DNA of 64,000 nucleotides from contig NZ_CP046056.1 in the NCBI RefSeq assembly GCF_016132445.1, positions 1,612,001 through 1,676,000 of the forward strand, in the 5' to 3' direction. The position numbers were made by a program, and so were the translations under genes. This DNA comes from Venatoribacter cucullus (GTDB lineage Bacteria > Pseudomonadota > Gammaproteobacteria > Pseudomonadales > Oceanobacteraceae). Of this stretch, positions 36,392-45,667 are shown piece by piece; the first letter of the stretch is position 1; every line of letters starts with the position of its first letter. The notes below the pieces were generated by a model that was not told the DNA's origin, did not search any database, and saw only the letters and a list, made by a program, of their open reading frames with translations.

Positions 36392-36943
36392 ATGAGCAAT
36401 CTTGAAACCCTGTACCGTCAGGTACTGTCCGGACTGGGCGAAGACCCGCAACGCGAAGGCCTGCTGGACACCCCGAAACGGGCTGCCAAAGCCATGCAGT
36501 TTCTGACCAGTGGTTACACCACCGATATTAATGAAGTGGTTAATGGTGCTGTTTTCACCAGCGATAACGACGAAATGGTGGTGGTTCAGGGTATCGAGTT
36601 CTATTCCCTGTGCGAACACCATGTTCTGCCCTTTATTGGCCGCTGCCATATCGGCTACCTGCCGAATGGCCAGGTGCTGGGGTTATCCAAATTTGCCCGT
36701 ATCGTCGATATGTTTGCGCGCCGGTTGCAGATTCAGGAAAACATGACCAAGCAGATCGCCGAAGCCGTACAGGAAGTGACCGGTTGCCGCGGCGTGGGGG
36801 TGATTATGGAAGCCCAGCACATGTGCATGATGATGCGCGGCGTGCAAAAGCAGAATTCTATGATGCGTACCTCGGTGATGCTGGGTGACTTCCGCAGCAA
36901 CCCGGCCACCCGTGACGAGTTCATGCGCTTGATCGGGATGTAA
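36392..36943 (+). CDS. folE: GTP cyclohydrolase I
   Basis: 183 residues; first step of tetrahydrofolate (and queuosine) synthesis from GTP. Zinc motif CEHHVLPF (about 71-78) with second Cys in the HMCMMMRGV segment near 142-150. Family-length protein. Alone on its transcript or followed by cls after 40 bases. Confidence 0.96.
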   Translation: MSNLETLYRQVLSGLGEDPQREGLLDTPKRAAKAMQFLTSGYTTDINEVVNGAVFTSDNDEMVVVQGIEFYSLCEHHVLPFIGRCHIGYLPNGQVLGLSKFARIVDMFARRLQIQENMTKQIAEAVQEVTGCRGVGVIMEAQHMCMMMRGVQKQNSMMRTSVMLGDFRSNPATRDEFMRLIGM

Positions 36944-36983
36944 ATATCCCGTTTACTGCCGTCATCAATGACGGGAGAAGAAC

Positions 36984-38381
36984 ATGCAGGAACTGGCGTG
37001 GTGGATCTGGGCACTGTTGGTGTACAGCCTTGGTTTGCTGGCCGCCATTGATGCCTTGTGGCAGGGGCGTACTGCCCAGGGCACCATCGCCTGGGTGTTG
37101 GGGTTAATACTGATGCCCATGATCACCCTGCCCCTTTATGCGTTCTTTGGCAGTCGCCGCTTTCATGGTTATTTACGCGCGCGCAGCCACCATGATGAAG
37201 ACCTGGATCTGATCGCCGATCAGGTTCAGGCCGAACTCGAACCACAAGCGCTGCCTCCCGGCGACTTCACCTACCCGCTGTACCCGCTGTTCCGTATGCC
37301 TCAGGTCGATGGCAACCACTGCCAGCTGCTGACCAGCGGCGCCGACACCTACACCCAGATTTTCCGTGCCATTGCTGCCGCCGAACATTCCGTCTGTGTG
37401 CAGTTTTATATTCTGCGTGACGACCGCACCGGCCAGCAGCTGGCCGACCTGCTGTGTAATAAAGCCCGCCAGGGCGTTGCCACCTACCTGCTGTATGACG
37501 AAATCGGCAGCCGTGGCCTGAGCCGGGCGTACCTGCAGCGGTTGCGTAAAGCCGGGGTACGGGTATCGCGCTTTAATCCCCTGCGCCTGCGTACCCGTAT
37601 GCAGCTGAATTTCCGCAACCACCGCAAACTGGTGGTCTGTGATGGCCACACCGCCTTTACCGGTGGTTTTAATCTGGGCGATGAATATCTGGGCGACGGT
37701 ACGGCACTGCCCTTCTGGCGTGATACCCATGTGGAAATTCATGGACCGGCGGCACTGAGTTTTCAGCTGGCATTCAGTGAAGACTGGCACTGGGCGACTC
37801 AGCATCTGCCGGCCTTACACTGGCAGGCGTCACAACCAGCCGGCAACAGCCGGGTAATGTGCATTGCCTCGGGGCCGGCGGATGAAACCGAAAGCGCCAG
37901 CCTGTATTTTTCGCACCTGATTCACAGCGCCAAACGCCGCTGCTGGCTGGTCAGCCCTTATTTTGTGCCAGATCAGAATCTGTTTAATGCCCTGCAGCTG
38001 GCCGGCCTGCGGGGGCTGGATATCCGTATTCTGGTACCGGAGAAAAGCGACAGCTGGCTGGTGCAGCAGGCCATGCGCAGCTACATCAGCAGCCTCAGCC
38101 AGTGCAACGTGCAGTTTTACACCTATAAAAAAGGGTTTCTGCACCAGAAAGTGCTGCTGATAGACGATGACTGGAGCAGCATTGGCAGCGCGAATCTGGA
38201 TAACCGTTCTTTACGGATTAATTTTGAAATTAATGCCCTGATCGAAGACCCGGATTTTGCCCGCCAGACCGAACGGATGCTGTTGCAGGATTTTGTCGAC
38301 GCGGAACCCACCGGGTTAAACAAACACTGGTGGCCGGTATTGCTGGCCAAATCGGCCAGGTTGCTGGGGCCTGTGTTGTGA
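36984..38381 (+). CDS. cls: Cardiolipin synthase
   Basis: 465 residues; condenses phosphatidylglycerol to cardiolipin in the inner membrane. Two N-terminal helices (about 5-25 and 35-55) and two phospholipase D motifs: HRKLVVCD (about 212-219) with GGFN after it, and HQKVLLIDDDWSSIGSAN (about 388-405). A small hairpin CCGTCAT/ATGACGG (36959-36974) ends at its GGGAGAAG ribosome site. Confidence 0.92.
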   Translation: MQELAWWIWALLVYSLGLLAAIDALWQGRTAQGTIAWVLGLILMPMITLPLYAFFGSRRFHGYLRARSHHDEDLDLIADQVQAELEPQALPPGDFTYPLYPLFRMPQVDGNHCQLLTSGADTYTQIFRAIAAAEHSVCVQFYILRDDRTGQQLADLLCNKARQGVATYLLYDEIGSRGLSRAYLQRLRKAGVRVSRFNPLRLRTRMQLNFRNHRKLVVCDGHTAFTGGFNLGDEYLGDGTALPFWRDTHVEIHGPAALSFQLAFSEDWHWATQHLPALHWQASQPAGNSRVMCIASGPADETESASLYFSHLIHSAKRRCWLVSPYFVPDQNLFNALQLAGLRGLDIRILVPEKSDSWLVQQAMRSYISSLSQCNVQFYTYKKGFLHQKVLLIDDDWSSIGSANLDNRSLRINFEINALIEDPDFARQTERMLLQDFVDAEPTGLNKHWWPVLLAKSARLLGPVL

Positions 38382-38383
38382 GG

Positions 38384-38411
38384 GGCTTGAGGCTTGAGGC
38401 TTGAGGCTTGA
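38384..38411. repeat. Heptamer tandem repeat
   Basis: Four perfect GGCTTGA units plus a partial fifth, starting two bases after the cls stop. GGGAGAC repeated twice follows. Together with the next feature this makes a G/T-rich stretch from 38382 to about 38505 without a gene. Confidence 0.95.
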
Positions 38412-38453
38412 GGCTGGACGGGAGACGGGAGACGCTTTTAGCGTTGAGTGTTC

Positions 38454-38479
38454 GGGGTTGGGCGGTTGGGCGTTCAGGG
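38454..38479 (+). other. Canonical G-quadruplex motif in the cls 3' region
   Basis: G-tracts at 38454-38457, 38460-38462, 38468-38470 and 38477-38479 with loops of 2, 5 and 6 bases fit G3+N1-7. It would be in the cls transcript, before the terminator at 38551. Confidence 0.6.
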
Positions 38480-38550
38480 TTAAGCGTTCGGCGCGCGCGG
38501 GTGAATAAACAGAGCTGATGATTAACGCAGGAATTATTGAGCCGGCATAA

Positions 38551-38578
38551 AAAAGCCACGCACGGGGCGTGGCTTTTT
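38551..38578. terminator. Bidirectional terminator between cls and ompW
   Basis: A-run, stem GCCACGC/GCGTGGC with a 5-base loop, then T5. Serves both convergent genes. Confidence 0.85.
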
Positions 38579-38600
38579 AAGCTGTGAAGCAATCAGAACA

Positions 38601-39209
38601 TCAGAACTTGTAACCGCCACCGATCATAACGACAACCGGGTCGATTTCAACATCAGCACCATCAGCAGCACCACCTTCAATTTCACTATCGATATCGACT
38701 TTCCACACTGCTGCGTTCAACAACCATTGTTCGTTCAGGTCGTAGTTAACGCCAGCAGATAATGCCCAGCCCCAGCTATCTTTCAGATCCTTGGTGCCTA
38801 AGCTTGCGGTGTCTTTCACATCATAAAAATTGGTGTAGTTCACACCCAAACCGACATAGGGCTGAACCTTGGAAGCACCATCCATGAAATAGTACTGAGC
38901 AGATACTGTCGGCGGCAGATGTTTGGTGCTGGCAATCTTAGCGCCACCCAAAGTCACGTCATGCTCAAACGGAGTTGCTGCTAACACTTCAACACCGATT
39001 TGTGGGCTTACCATATAGGTGAAAGTCAGACCCAATTGAGTATTGTCGTCAATCTGAGCCTTTCCGAGAGCACCCAGATCAATATTGTCTGATTTCGGGT
39101 TTACGTTAATAACACCCGCTTTCACCATCATATCGCCGGCTTCATAAGCCATAGCAGGTACAGACGCAGCAACAACAGCAGCAGCCAGCAGGGTTTTCAT
39201 CATTTTCAT
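38601..39209 (-). CDS. ompW: Outer membrane protein OmpW
   Basis: Eight-stranded barrel of 202 residues with signal peptide (LLAAAVVAASVPAMA), GDMMVKAGVINVNPKSDN, FTYMVSPQIGVEVLAATPFEHDV and a C-terminal GGGYKF ending in Phe. OmpW channels small hydrophobic molecules. An FNR box lies 66 bases upstream of the start, consistent with anaerobic control known for E. coli ompW. Confidence 0.95.
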   Translation of the reverse strand: MKMMKTLLAAAVVAASVPAMAYEAGDMMVKAGVINVNPKSDNIDLGALGKAQIDDNTQLGLTFTYMVSPQIGVEVLAATPFEHDVTLGGAKIASTKHLPPTVSAQYYFMDGASKVQPYVGLGVNYTNFYDVKDTASLGTKDLKDSWGWALSAGVNYDLNEQWLLNAAVWKVDIDSEIEGGAADGADVEIDPVVVMIGGGYKF

Positions 39210-39274
39210 ATTAACTTCCTCATTACAGGTAAGAACCAGATGGCGCCAGACTACCCTGCTTCCGGCTGCCTATT

Positions 39275-39288
39275 TTGATTCAGGTCAA
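39275..39288 (-). promoter_or_regulatory. FNR/Anr box upstream of ompW
   Basis: TTGATTCAGGTCAA: 9 of 10 consensus positions with exact spacing. It is 66-79 bases before the ompW ATG, a distance suited to activation. The rest of the 252-base gap (39210-39461) shows no gene. Confidence 0.75.
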
Positions 39289-39461
39289 TACTCAAAAATT
39301 GATAAACGCAAACCCCTGTTTTTCTTGTGGCAAATCAAGTTTCACTAAGGTCAGGCGCATTTCAGCGTTCACATTGGCACAAAAAATATTTCCTGAGTCA
39401 GCGCAGTTGCCAGCCGGGCAGCTATAGTTACTGCACTTTATTCTGTGGATGACCTGCCACC

Positions 39462-41243
39462 GTGGCTGATACTCCTGCTTCTGAAATCCCTGCTTCTGAT
39501 GTCATTGCGCCCATTGGCCGACGGCTGCTGTACTCATTGCTGAGTACCAGCAGTCTGATCGCGCTGTTATCCAGCGCGGTGATGCTGTGGACGGATTACC
39601 GTCAGGGGGTTGCTGATTACGACAAAGCACTGCAGCAGATCCGCAGCAGCTATCAGGACAGCATCACCTACAGTCTGTGGAATTTTGACAAACGCCAGCT
39701 GGAAACCCTGCTGCAAGGGGTCAGTAATTTTCCCGGTGTGGTGTATGTTCAGCTGGATCATGATGGCACCGTTCTGCACAGCATTGGCGATCTGTACCGG
39801 AAATCGGACCAGCGGCTGGTCATTCCGCTGCAATATCAGAACGTGACCGGCACCACGGAACTGGGCACCCTGCGCGTCAGCCAAAGCTATGAGGTGCTGT
39901 ACGATACCCTCACCGGCCGGGCGGCAGACATTCTTATCAGTCAGTTTCTGCTGATTTTTTCCGTGGCCGTTATGCTGCTGCTGATTGTGCACCGGCTGAT
40001 TGCCCGTCGCCTGCAACGCATGGCCGACTGGGCCAGTACCTTCAGCCTGGAAAACCCGGATCTGGAATTGCAGGTAGACCGCCCCGGTGATCCGCGTGAT
40101 GAACTCAGTTATGTGGCTGCGGCCATTAATGATATGCGCACTACCCTGCAGGAAGACCTGCGTTTACGCGAGCAGGAATACGACCAGCGCAAACAACTGC
40201 AGCACCAACTGGCCATGGCCGTGGATAACGCCGCACTGGGGTTTTGTCGTTATGATCTGAGCCAGGATGCCTTCCATTGCAATAACCATTTTGCCACCCA
40301 GATCGGCAGTAATGAGTCGGATATTGAGAATCTGCGCCAGCCCATGGAGTTTTTTCTCAGTTGCATCACGGGTCCGGAAGCGGAACGGCAGGTTGAGCGA
40401 ATCCGGCAATTGTTACAGGGCCATCAGGTGCGTCTGCATGACAGCTTTCGCATGCTGGATAAACAGCAAAAGGAACGGTTTTTTGATATCAGTCTGCAGG
40501 TAATCCGCTATCAGGATAATCGCCCGGAGCAGGTGCTTATCTGCATGATCGACCGCAGCAAAGAATTAAAAGCCCGCGAACAACTGCAGCAAATGCGCCA
40601 GCAGCTGGAGCAGGAAGTGGTGCGTCAGACCCATGAACTGCATGAGTCAAATCAGGAACTCCAGCGCCAACTGAACGACCAGCAACGTGAAGTACAACGC
40701 TTGCGCTCGGGTCGCCAGCCGCATTATATGCAAACCATCTGTGCGCTGATTGCAGAAGATATTCAGCAATGGCAAAGCATTCATCAGCTTCCGGCCGTCC
40801 AGCAATGGCAGGAATTTTTTGCGCTGGATTTATACCAGAACCGCACCAGCCTCGACCTTTGTGCCTGGTTACGCCAGCAATTTGAACAATGGCAAAATGA
40901 TTATGGGCTGCAGGCAGACCTGCATATTCCGTTTTCATTATTGGTGCAGGAAAACCCGGCCATTCCACAATTTATACTGCGTACCCTGCTGCTGAGTGCT
41001 GCCCAAAATAAAGAGCAGAACAGTGGCAACCCTGTGCCGCTGAGCCTGCATGTATGGGTTCGGGAAGATCATCTGGAAGCGCGCCTGACACTGCCGGATA
41101 CGCATTGGACGGTTGCTCCCGACGCTCATGCTTTCCGGTTATGTCAGGCGCTTTGTGGCCTGCGCTACGATGCTGAATTAAGCCACCGGCAGCAGGAGCA
41201 ACAACAGATTATTCATTTAATCCTGCCCCTGGCCAGCGCCTGA
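39462..41243 (+). CDS. Membrane sensor with degenerate histidine-kinase-like C-terminus
   Basis: 593 residues: two membrane helices (about 21-43 and 147-170) enclosing a periplasmic sensor region, HAMP-like linker (about 172-230), a PAS-like domain (about 245-365), a coiled coil (about 370-420) and a C-terminal region shaped like DHp plus ATPase (PHYMQTICALIAEDI, then NPAIPQFILRTLLLSAA). The ATPase N, G1 and G2 motifs are not recognisable, so it may not be catalytically active. GTG start at 39462. No response regulator gene adjoins. Could be a signalling scaffold. Confidence 0.7.
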   Translation: MADTPASEIPASDVIAPIGRRLLYSLLSTSSLIALLSSAVMLWTDYRQGVADYDKALQQIRSSYQDSITYSLWNFDKRQLETLLQGVSNFPGVVYVQLDHDGTVLHSIGDLYRKSDQRLVIPLQYQNVTGTTELGTLRVSQSYEVLYDTLTGRAADILISQFLLIFSVAVMLLLIVHRLIARRLQRMADWASTFSLENPDLELQVDRPGDPRDELSYVAAAINDMRTTLQEDLRLREQEYDQRKQLQHQLAMAVDNAALGFCRYDLSQDAFHCNNHFATQIGSNESDIENLRQPMEFFLSCITGPEAERQVERIRQLLQGHQVRLHDSFRMLDKQQKERFFDISLQVIRYQDNRPEQVLICMIDRSKELKAREQLQQMRQQLEQEVVRQTHELHESNQELQRQLNDQQREVQRLRSGRQPHYMQTICALIAEDIQQWQSIHQLPAVQQWQEFFALDLYQNRTSLDLCAWLRQQFEQWQNDYGLQADLHIPFSLLVQENPAIPQFILRTLLLSAAQNKEQNSGNPVPLSLHVWVREDHLEARLTLPDTHWTVAPDAHAFRLCQALCGLRYDAELSHRQQEQQQIIHLILPLASA

Positions 41244-41244
41244 T

Positions 41245-43056
41245 TCAGAACGAGAAATGCTCGTCCTTCATCTGCATCAGCGACTTCGGATCTTTCAGCA
41301 TCATTTTTCCGTGCGCCTTAGCGCGCGGTAACAGACGATCATAATAAAATTGTGCCGTCTGAATTTTAGCCTTATAAAAATCCGTATCGCCATTACCGGC
41401 TTTAATGCCGCTGTACGCAGCATCCGCCATTCTGGCCCAGAAAAACGCCATAATGATGTAGCCGGAATACATCAGATAATCCACGGACGCAGCACCGACC
41501 ATATCGCGGTTTTTCGCCGCTTTTAAAGCAATGCGGAAGGTGCCGATACGCCACTGGAACATAGCGCGTTTCAGCTGCCGGATCAGTGGTTTCATTTCGC
41601 GGGTATTTTTATGGGTTTTAATAAATTCCTTCATTTCAGCCCGGAATTCGTTGAAGGATTTCATTTTACCCAGCAGAATTTTCCGGCCCAGTAAATCCAG
41701 CGCCTGGACACCGGTGGTGCCTTCGTACAATTTGGAAATCTGGGCATCACGGATAATCTGCTCCATGCCCCACTCTTTAATAAAACCATGACCACCGTAA
41801 ATCTGCACGCCGTGGTTGGCGGCTTCATAACCCAGCTCGGTCAGAAAGGCTTTCAGGATTGGGGTGAGGAAACCCAGTTTATCGTCGTAAGCCTCATAAC
41901 CGGCGCTATCGCCTTTGCTGTGTGCAGCCATCATGTGGTCAGCCAGACGGGCTGCGTGATACAGCATGGCGCGGCCACCTTCGGCGATGGCTTTCTGGGT
42001 TAACAGCATACGGCGCACATCCGGGTGCACGATTAACGCATCGGCGACCTGATCGGGGCTTTTGGTGCCGCTGAGCGAGCGCATGGAGCGACGGTCACGG
42101 GCATAAGGCAAGGCGTTCTGGAACGACAATTCAGCGGTGCCGACCCCCTGAATGGAGGTACCGATACGGGCAGTATTCATAAAGGTGAACATGCACATCA
42201 GGCCTTTATGTTCCGGGCCAATCAGGAAACCTTTAGCACCGTCGAAATTCATCACGCAGGTCGAAGAACCGTGAATACCCATTTTTTCTTCAATGGAACC
42301 ACAGCTCACGGCATTGCGCTCGCCCAGTGAACCGTCGGCGTTGACGTGGTATTTCGGCACGATAAACAGCGAAATCCCTTTGGTGCCTTTCGGCGCATCG
42401 GGCAGACGAGCCAGTACGATGTGCACGATCTGGTCGGTTAAATCGTGTTCACCGGAGGAAATAAAAATCTTGGTGCCGGTAAGGTTGTACGAACCGTCGC
42501 CGTTCGGTTCGGCTTTGGTTTTTACCTGACCCAGGTCGGTACCACACTGCGGCTCGGTTAAGCACATGGTGCCCATCCAGCGGCCTTCCGTCAGCGGCAG
42601 CAGAAAGGTTTGCTTCTGTTCTTCAGTGCCGTGCATGTAAATGGTGTTCATCGCCCCCATCGACAGGCCCGGGTACATGCCCCACACCCAGTTGGCGGTG
42701 CCGATCATTTCCGATTTAATAACGCCCAGCGACAGCGGCAACCCCTGGCCACCGTATTCCACCGGCGCCGACATACCCTGCCAGCCGCCTTCCATATATT
42801 GCTGGTAGGCTTCTTTAAAGCCTTTCGGTGTGGTCACCTCACCGTTATTCCACACACAGCCTTCATCACCACTCTGATACAGCGGTGCCAGCACTTCTTC
42901 GCTGAAGCGGGCGGCTTCGCCCAGAATGGCATCGACCATCTCCGGTGTGGCATCACTGCCACCCGGAATATGCTGATAGTGGTTCTGGAAATTAAAAACG
43001 TCGTTAATCAGGAAGTTAATATCTTTTAACGGAGCTTTGTACTGAATCATCGTCAA
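41245..43056 (-). CDS. Acyl-CoA dehydrogenase (603-residue FadE-like type)
   Basis: Flavoprotein of beta-oxidation; converts acyl-CoA to enoyl-CoA. 603 residues with the N-terminal extension typical of long-form enzymes (MIQYKAPLKDINFLINDVFN), FAD segment MCLTEPQCGTDLGQVKT and C-terminal domain QIYGGHGFIKEWGMEQI. The active-site Glu should lie near YEGTTGVQALDL. Its stop lies one base past the sensor gene stop; convergent. Confidence 0.92.
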   Translation of the reverse strand: MTMIQYKAPLKDINFLINDVFNFQNHYQHIPGGSDATPEMVDAILGEAARFSEEVLAPLYQSGDEGCVWNNGEVTTPKGFKEAYQQYMEGGWQGMSAPVEYGGQGLPLSLGVIKSEMIGTANWVWGMYPGLSMGAMNTIYMHGTEEQKQTFLLPLTEGRWMGTMCLTEPQCGTDLGQVKTKAEPNGDGSYNLTGTKIFISSGEHDLTDQIVHIVLARLPDAPKGTKGISLFIVPKYHVNADGSLGERNAVSCGSIEEKMGIHGSSTCVMNFDGAKGFLIGPEHKGLMCMFTFMNTARIGTSIQGVGTAELSFQNALPYARDRRSMRSLSGTKSPDQVADALIVHPDVRRMLLTQKAIAEGGRAMLYHAARLADHMMAAHSKGDSAGYEAYDDKLGFLTPILKAFLTELGYEAANHGVQIYGGHGFIKEWGMEQIIRDAQISKLYEGTTGVQALDLLGRKILLGKMKSFNEFRAEMKEFIKTHKNTREMKPLIRQLKRAMFQWRIGTFRIALKAAKNRDMVGAASVDYLMYSGYIIMAFFWARMADAAYSGIKAGNGDTDFYKAKIQTAQFYYDRLLPRAKAHGKMMLKDPKSLMQMKDEHFSF

Positions 43057-43196
43057 CCCTCAGAGGCACACATAACCAACAATGGTGAATAAGTGGACGG
43101 ATTGTGACGATCTGTAACACGTGCGCCATTGGCTGTAATGGCCAGCCAATAACGTCAGATAAGTGAATGAATAATACCGATAAGTAGGGCGACATC

Positions 43197-43238
43197 ACCG
43201 CCAGCCGGACGGCCAGCGGTTGGTCAGAGGCTGGCGGT
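43197..43238. other. Inverted repeat after the YdhR-like gene
   Basis: Perfect 10-base arms ACCGCCAGCC/GGCTGGCGGT with a 22-base loop, directly after the YdhR-like stop (43240). No T tract. Further on in the 183-base gap, ATTGGCT/AGCCAAT forms a second dyad near 43131-43150. Confidence 0.5.
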
Positions 43239-43239
43239 A

Positions 43240-43545
43240 TCAGCCCAGCTGCGCGTTATTCAGAACCGATAAGGTATCGTTTACCTGGAAAATTTTGGCC
43301 TGAATACCGCTGACGCCAAAACCCTGTAAACGCTGGGTATGCTTGTGCAGGTACGCCTGGGCGTTGGCTTCATCGGTAAACAGATAAATACCACCGGCTT
43401 CCTGACGGCCGGCATGCTCGGTCCAGACTTTCCAGATAAAACCCGGCTCGTCGTTAATGGTAGCGGCCAGGTCACGGAAACCGGCGGTCATTTCGTCACC
43501 GAAGGGGCCGGCAAAGGGAAAATCGATTTGTAACAGTACGCTCAT
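43240..43545 (-). CDS. YdhR-like putative monooxygenase
   Basis: 101 residues of the YdhR family, a dimeric alpha/beta-barrel (ABM-related) fold. Marks: LLQIDFPFAGPFGDEM, EPGFIWKVWTEH, AGGIYLFTDEANAQAYLHKH. Substrate unknown. Lies between fadD and the acyl-CoA dehydrogenase on the same strand. Confidence 0.85.
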   Translation of the reverse strand: MSVLLQIDFPFAGPFGDEMTAGFRDLAATINDEPGFIWKVWTEHAGRQEAGGIYLFTDEANAQAYLHKHTQRLQGFGVSGIQAKIFQVNDTLSVLNNAQLG

Positions 43546-43676
43546 AACTCTGCCTTAATGCAATGGGTTGCGCCCAACTTAGCAGGTCAGCGGCGGAGTA
43601 ACAGCGGGGGAAATGGGAAAATACTGTTCTGCCGGGTGTATTCAGGAGATCTGCTTACACCCGGCGGTCAGAACAA

Positions 43677-45401
43677 TCAGGCAGTAGCGGCCTGTTTTTT
43701 CGCTTCTTCGTCTTTCAGTTCACGGCGCAGAATTTTGCCCACCGGGCTCATTGGTAATTCCTTGCGGAATTCAATGTGGCGCGGCAGTTTGTAACCGGTC
43801 AGGTTCTCTTTGCAGTGTTTTTTAATGTCTTCAATGGTCAGATTCTGATCCAGTGCCACCACAAACAATTTCACCGCTTCGCCGGTTTTGTCGTCCGGCA
43901 CACCGATTACTGCAGCATTTTCAACGCCCGGGTGCATGGCAACCACGTCTTCAATTTCGTTCGGGTAAACGTTAAAACCAGAGACCAGAATCATATCTTT
44001 GATGCGGTCCACAATTTTCACAAACCCGTCTTCGTCGATCACCGCCACGTCACCGGTACGCAGCCATTCACCGTCGGCGGTAAAGCTGGCTTCGGTGGCA
44101 TCCGGACGGTTCCAGTAGCCTTTCATCACCTGCGGGCCTTTTACGCACAGCTCACCGCGTTCGCCCACCGGCACTTCATTGCCGTCCGGGTCAATGCACT
44201 TCAGAGCGGTGCCCGCAATGGCCTGGCCCACGGTACCCATGCGCTCCAGACCATTGGTCGGATTCATGGTTACCGCCGGTGAACATTCGGTTAAGCCATA
44301 GGCTTCTGAAATGCCGCAGCCGGTTAATTCTTTCCAGCGCTTGGCGGTATTTTCCACCAGCGCGGTACCGCCGGATAAGGTCAGTTTCAGCTGGCTGAAA
44401 TCACAGTTTTTAAAATCCGGATGGTTCAGCAAAGAGACAAACAGCGTGTTCAGGCCGATAAAACCGGTTAACTGATGCGGTTTGATCATGCGCACAAACA
44501 TATTGGTGTCGCGCGGGTTGGCAATCAGGATGCTGTGATCGCCCAGCTCGAACAGCGCCATTAAATGCACGGTAAACGAATAAATGTGATACAGCGGCAG
44601 CGGTGCCACCACTTTTACGCCGGTATCGGGCTTAATGGGTTTACCGGTGGCGGGGTCGACCTGGCTCAGCTGTGCACGCGACTGCAGCATATTGGCCACC
44701 AGGTTGCGGTTGGTCAGCTCGGCGCCCTTGGCCACGCCGGTGGTACCGCCGGTGTATTGCAGAATAATGGTGTCATCCGGGTTGCGCATATAGTTGGCAA
44801 CAAAACCGCCGAATTTAGCACCCTGCTGCAGCGCGGTGCGGAAACGCACGGCTTCCGGCAGGCTGTAAGCCGGTACCATTTTTTTAATGTATTTAGCCGC
44901 TGCGTTAATAATATTGCGCTTCGGGAACGGCAACATATCGGCCAGGCTGGTCACAATAATGTGCTTCAGGCCAGTCTGATCTTTGATGTTCTGCACCGAA
45001 CGGGCGAATACGTCCATACACACCAGCGCTTTGGCGCCAGAATCATTGAACTGGTGCAGCATTTCGCGTTCGGTGTACAGCGGGTTGGTGTTCACCACAA
45101 TCAGGCCGGCGCGCAGGGCACCGTACATGGCAATGGGAAATTGCAGAATATTCGGCATCTGAATGGCAATGCGGTCACCGGGCTGCAGGCTGGTGTGGTT
45201 CTGCAGATAGGCGGCAAAGGCGGCACTGTATTCGTCGATCTGCCGGTACGTCAGGGTGTAGTTGATGCTGGTAAAAGCCGGGCGATCGGCGTAACGCTGA
45301 AACGCGCTTTCGATCACTTCCACCACGGCATTGTATTTGGATAAATCAATTTGATCCGGCACGCCGGGAGCGCGCTTTCCATCCCAGAATGAAGCTTCCA
45401 C
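43677..45401 (-). CDS. fadD: Long-chain fatty acid-CoA ligase
   Basis: 574 residues; activates fatty acids with ATP and CoA. AMP-binding motif YTGGTTGVAKGA (about 219-230), GYGLTE-like SEAYGLTECSP (about 355-365), WLRTGDVAVIDEDGF and the C-terminal lysine segment PMSPVGKILRREL. GTG start at 45401. Forms a fatty-acid use group with the dehydrogenase and desaturase genes. Confidence 0.94.
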   Translation of the reverse strand: MEASFWDGKRAPGVPDQIDLSKYNAVVEVIESAFQRYADRPAFTSINYTLTYRQIDEYSAAFAAYLQNHTSLQPGDRIAIQMPNILQFPIAMYGALRAGLIVVNTNPLYTEREMLHQFNDSGAKALVCMDVFARSVQNIKDQTGLKHIIVTSLADMLPFPKRNIINAAAKYIKKMVPAYSLPEAVRFRTALQQGAKFGGFVANYMRNPDDTIILQYTGGTTGVAKGAELTNRNLVANMLQSRAQLSQVDPATGKPIKPDTGVKVVAPLPLYHIYSFTVHLMALFELGDHSILIANPRDTNMFVRMIKPHQLTGFIGLNTLFVSLLNHPDFKNCDFSQLKLTLSGGTALVENTAKRWKELTGCGISEAYGLTECSPAVTMNPTNGLERMGTVGQAIAGTALKCIDPDGNEVPVGERGELCVKGPQVMKGYWNRPDATEASFTADGEWLRTGDVAVIDEDGFVKIVDRIKDMILVSGFNVYPNEIEDVVAMHPGVENAAVIGVPDDKTGEAVKLFVVALDQNLTIEDIKKHCKENLTGYKLPRHIEFRKELPMSPVGKILRRELKDEEAKKQAATA

Positions 45402-45584
45402 AGAAGACCCCTTATTGCGTTATTTGTTGTTATTAGGTGGGCTGCAATCAACCCTCTTTGTGGCCGACTATGACCTAAAGCCACGACGAGATAAAGTGGA
45501 AAAGATGCCACACAAGGCGCTTTTAAGGGCCATTTCCGGTGCCATTCTGTCAGGTAAAGTAAAGGCTCCGCCTTAACAATCGCC

Positions 45585-45605
45585 TTCGTACTGGTGCGTT
45601 CGTAC
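45585..45605. promoter_or_regulatory. Direct repeat upstream of the desaturase gene
   Basis: TTCGTAC occurs at 45585-45591 and 45599-45605 (14-base period), each followed by a similar GGT element. It sits in the 266-base gap between fadD and the desaturase. Possible operator for a lipid regulator; no known consensus recognised. Confidence 0.3.
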
Positions 45606-45667
45606 CGGTTTCGCATCCGCTCAAACTCGGGTAGGATGCCCCGGTGTCATAACAATCATAATAAATC

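Noticed and set aside
44565-45344. 259-codon plus-strand frame inside fadD
   Set aside because: Antisense to a complete, motif-rich fadD; no ribosome site or family signature.
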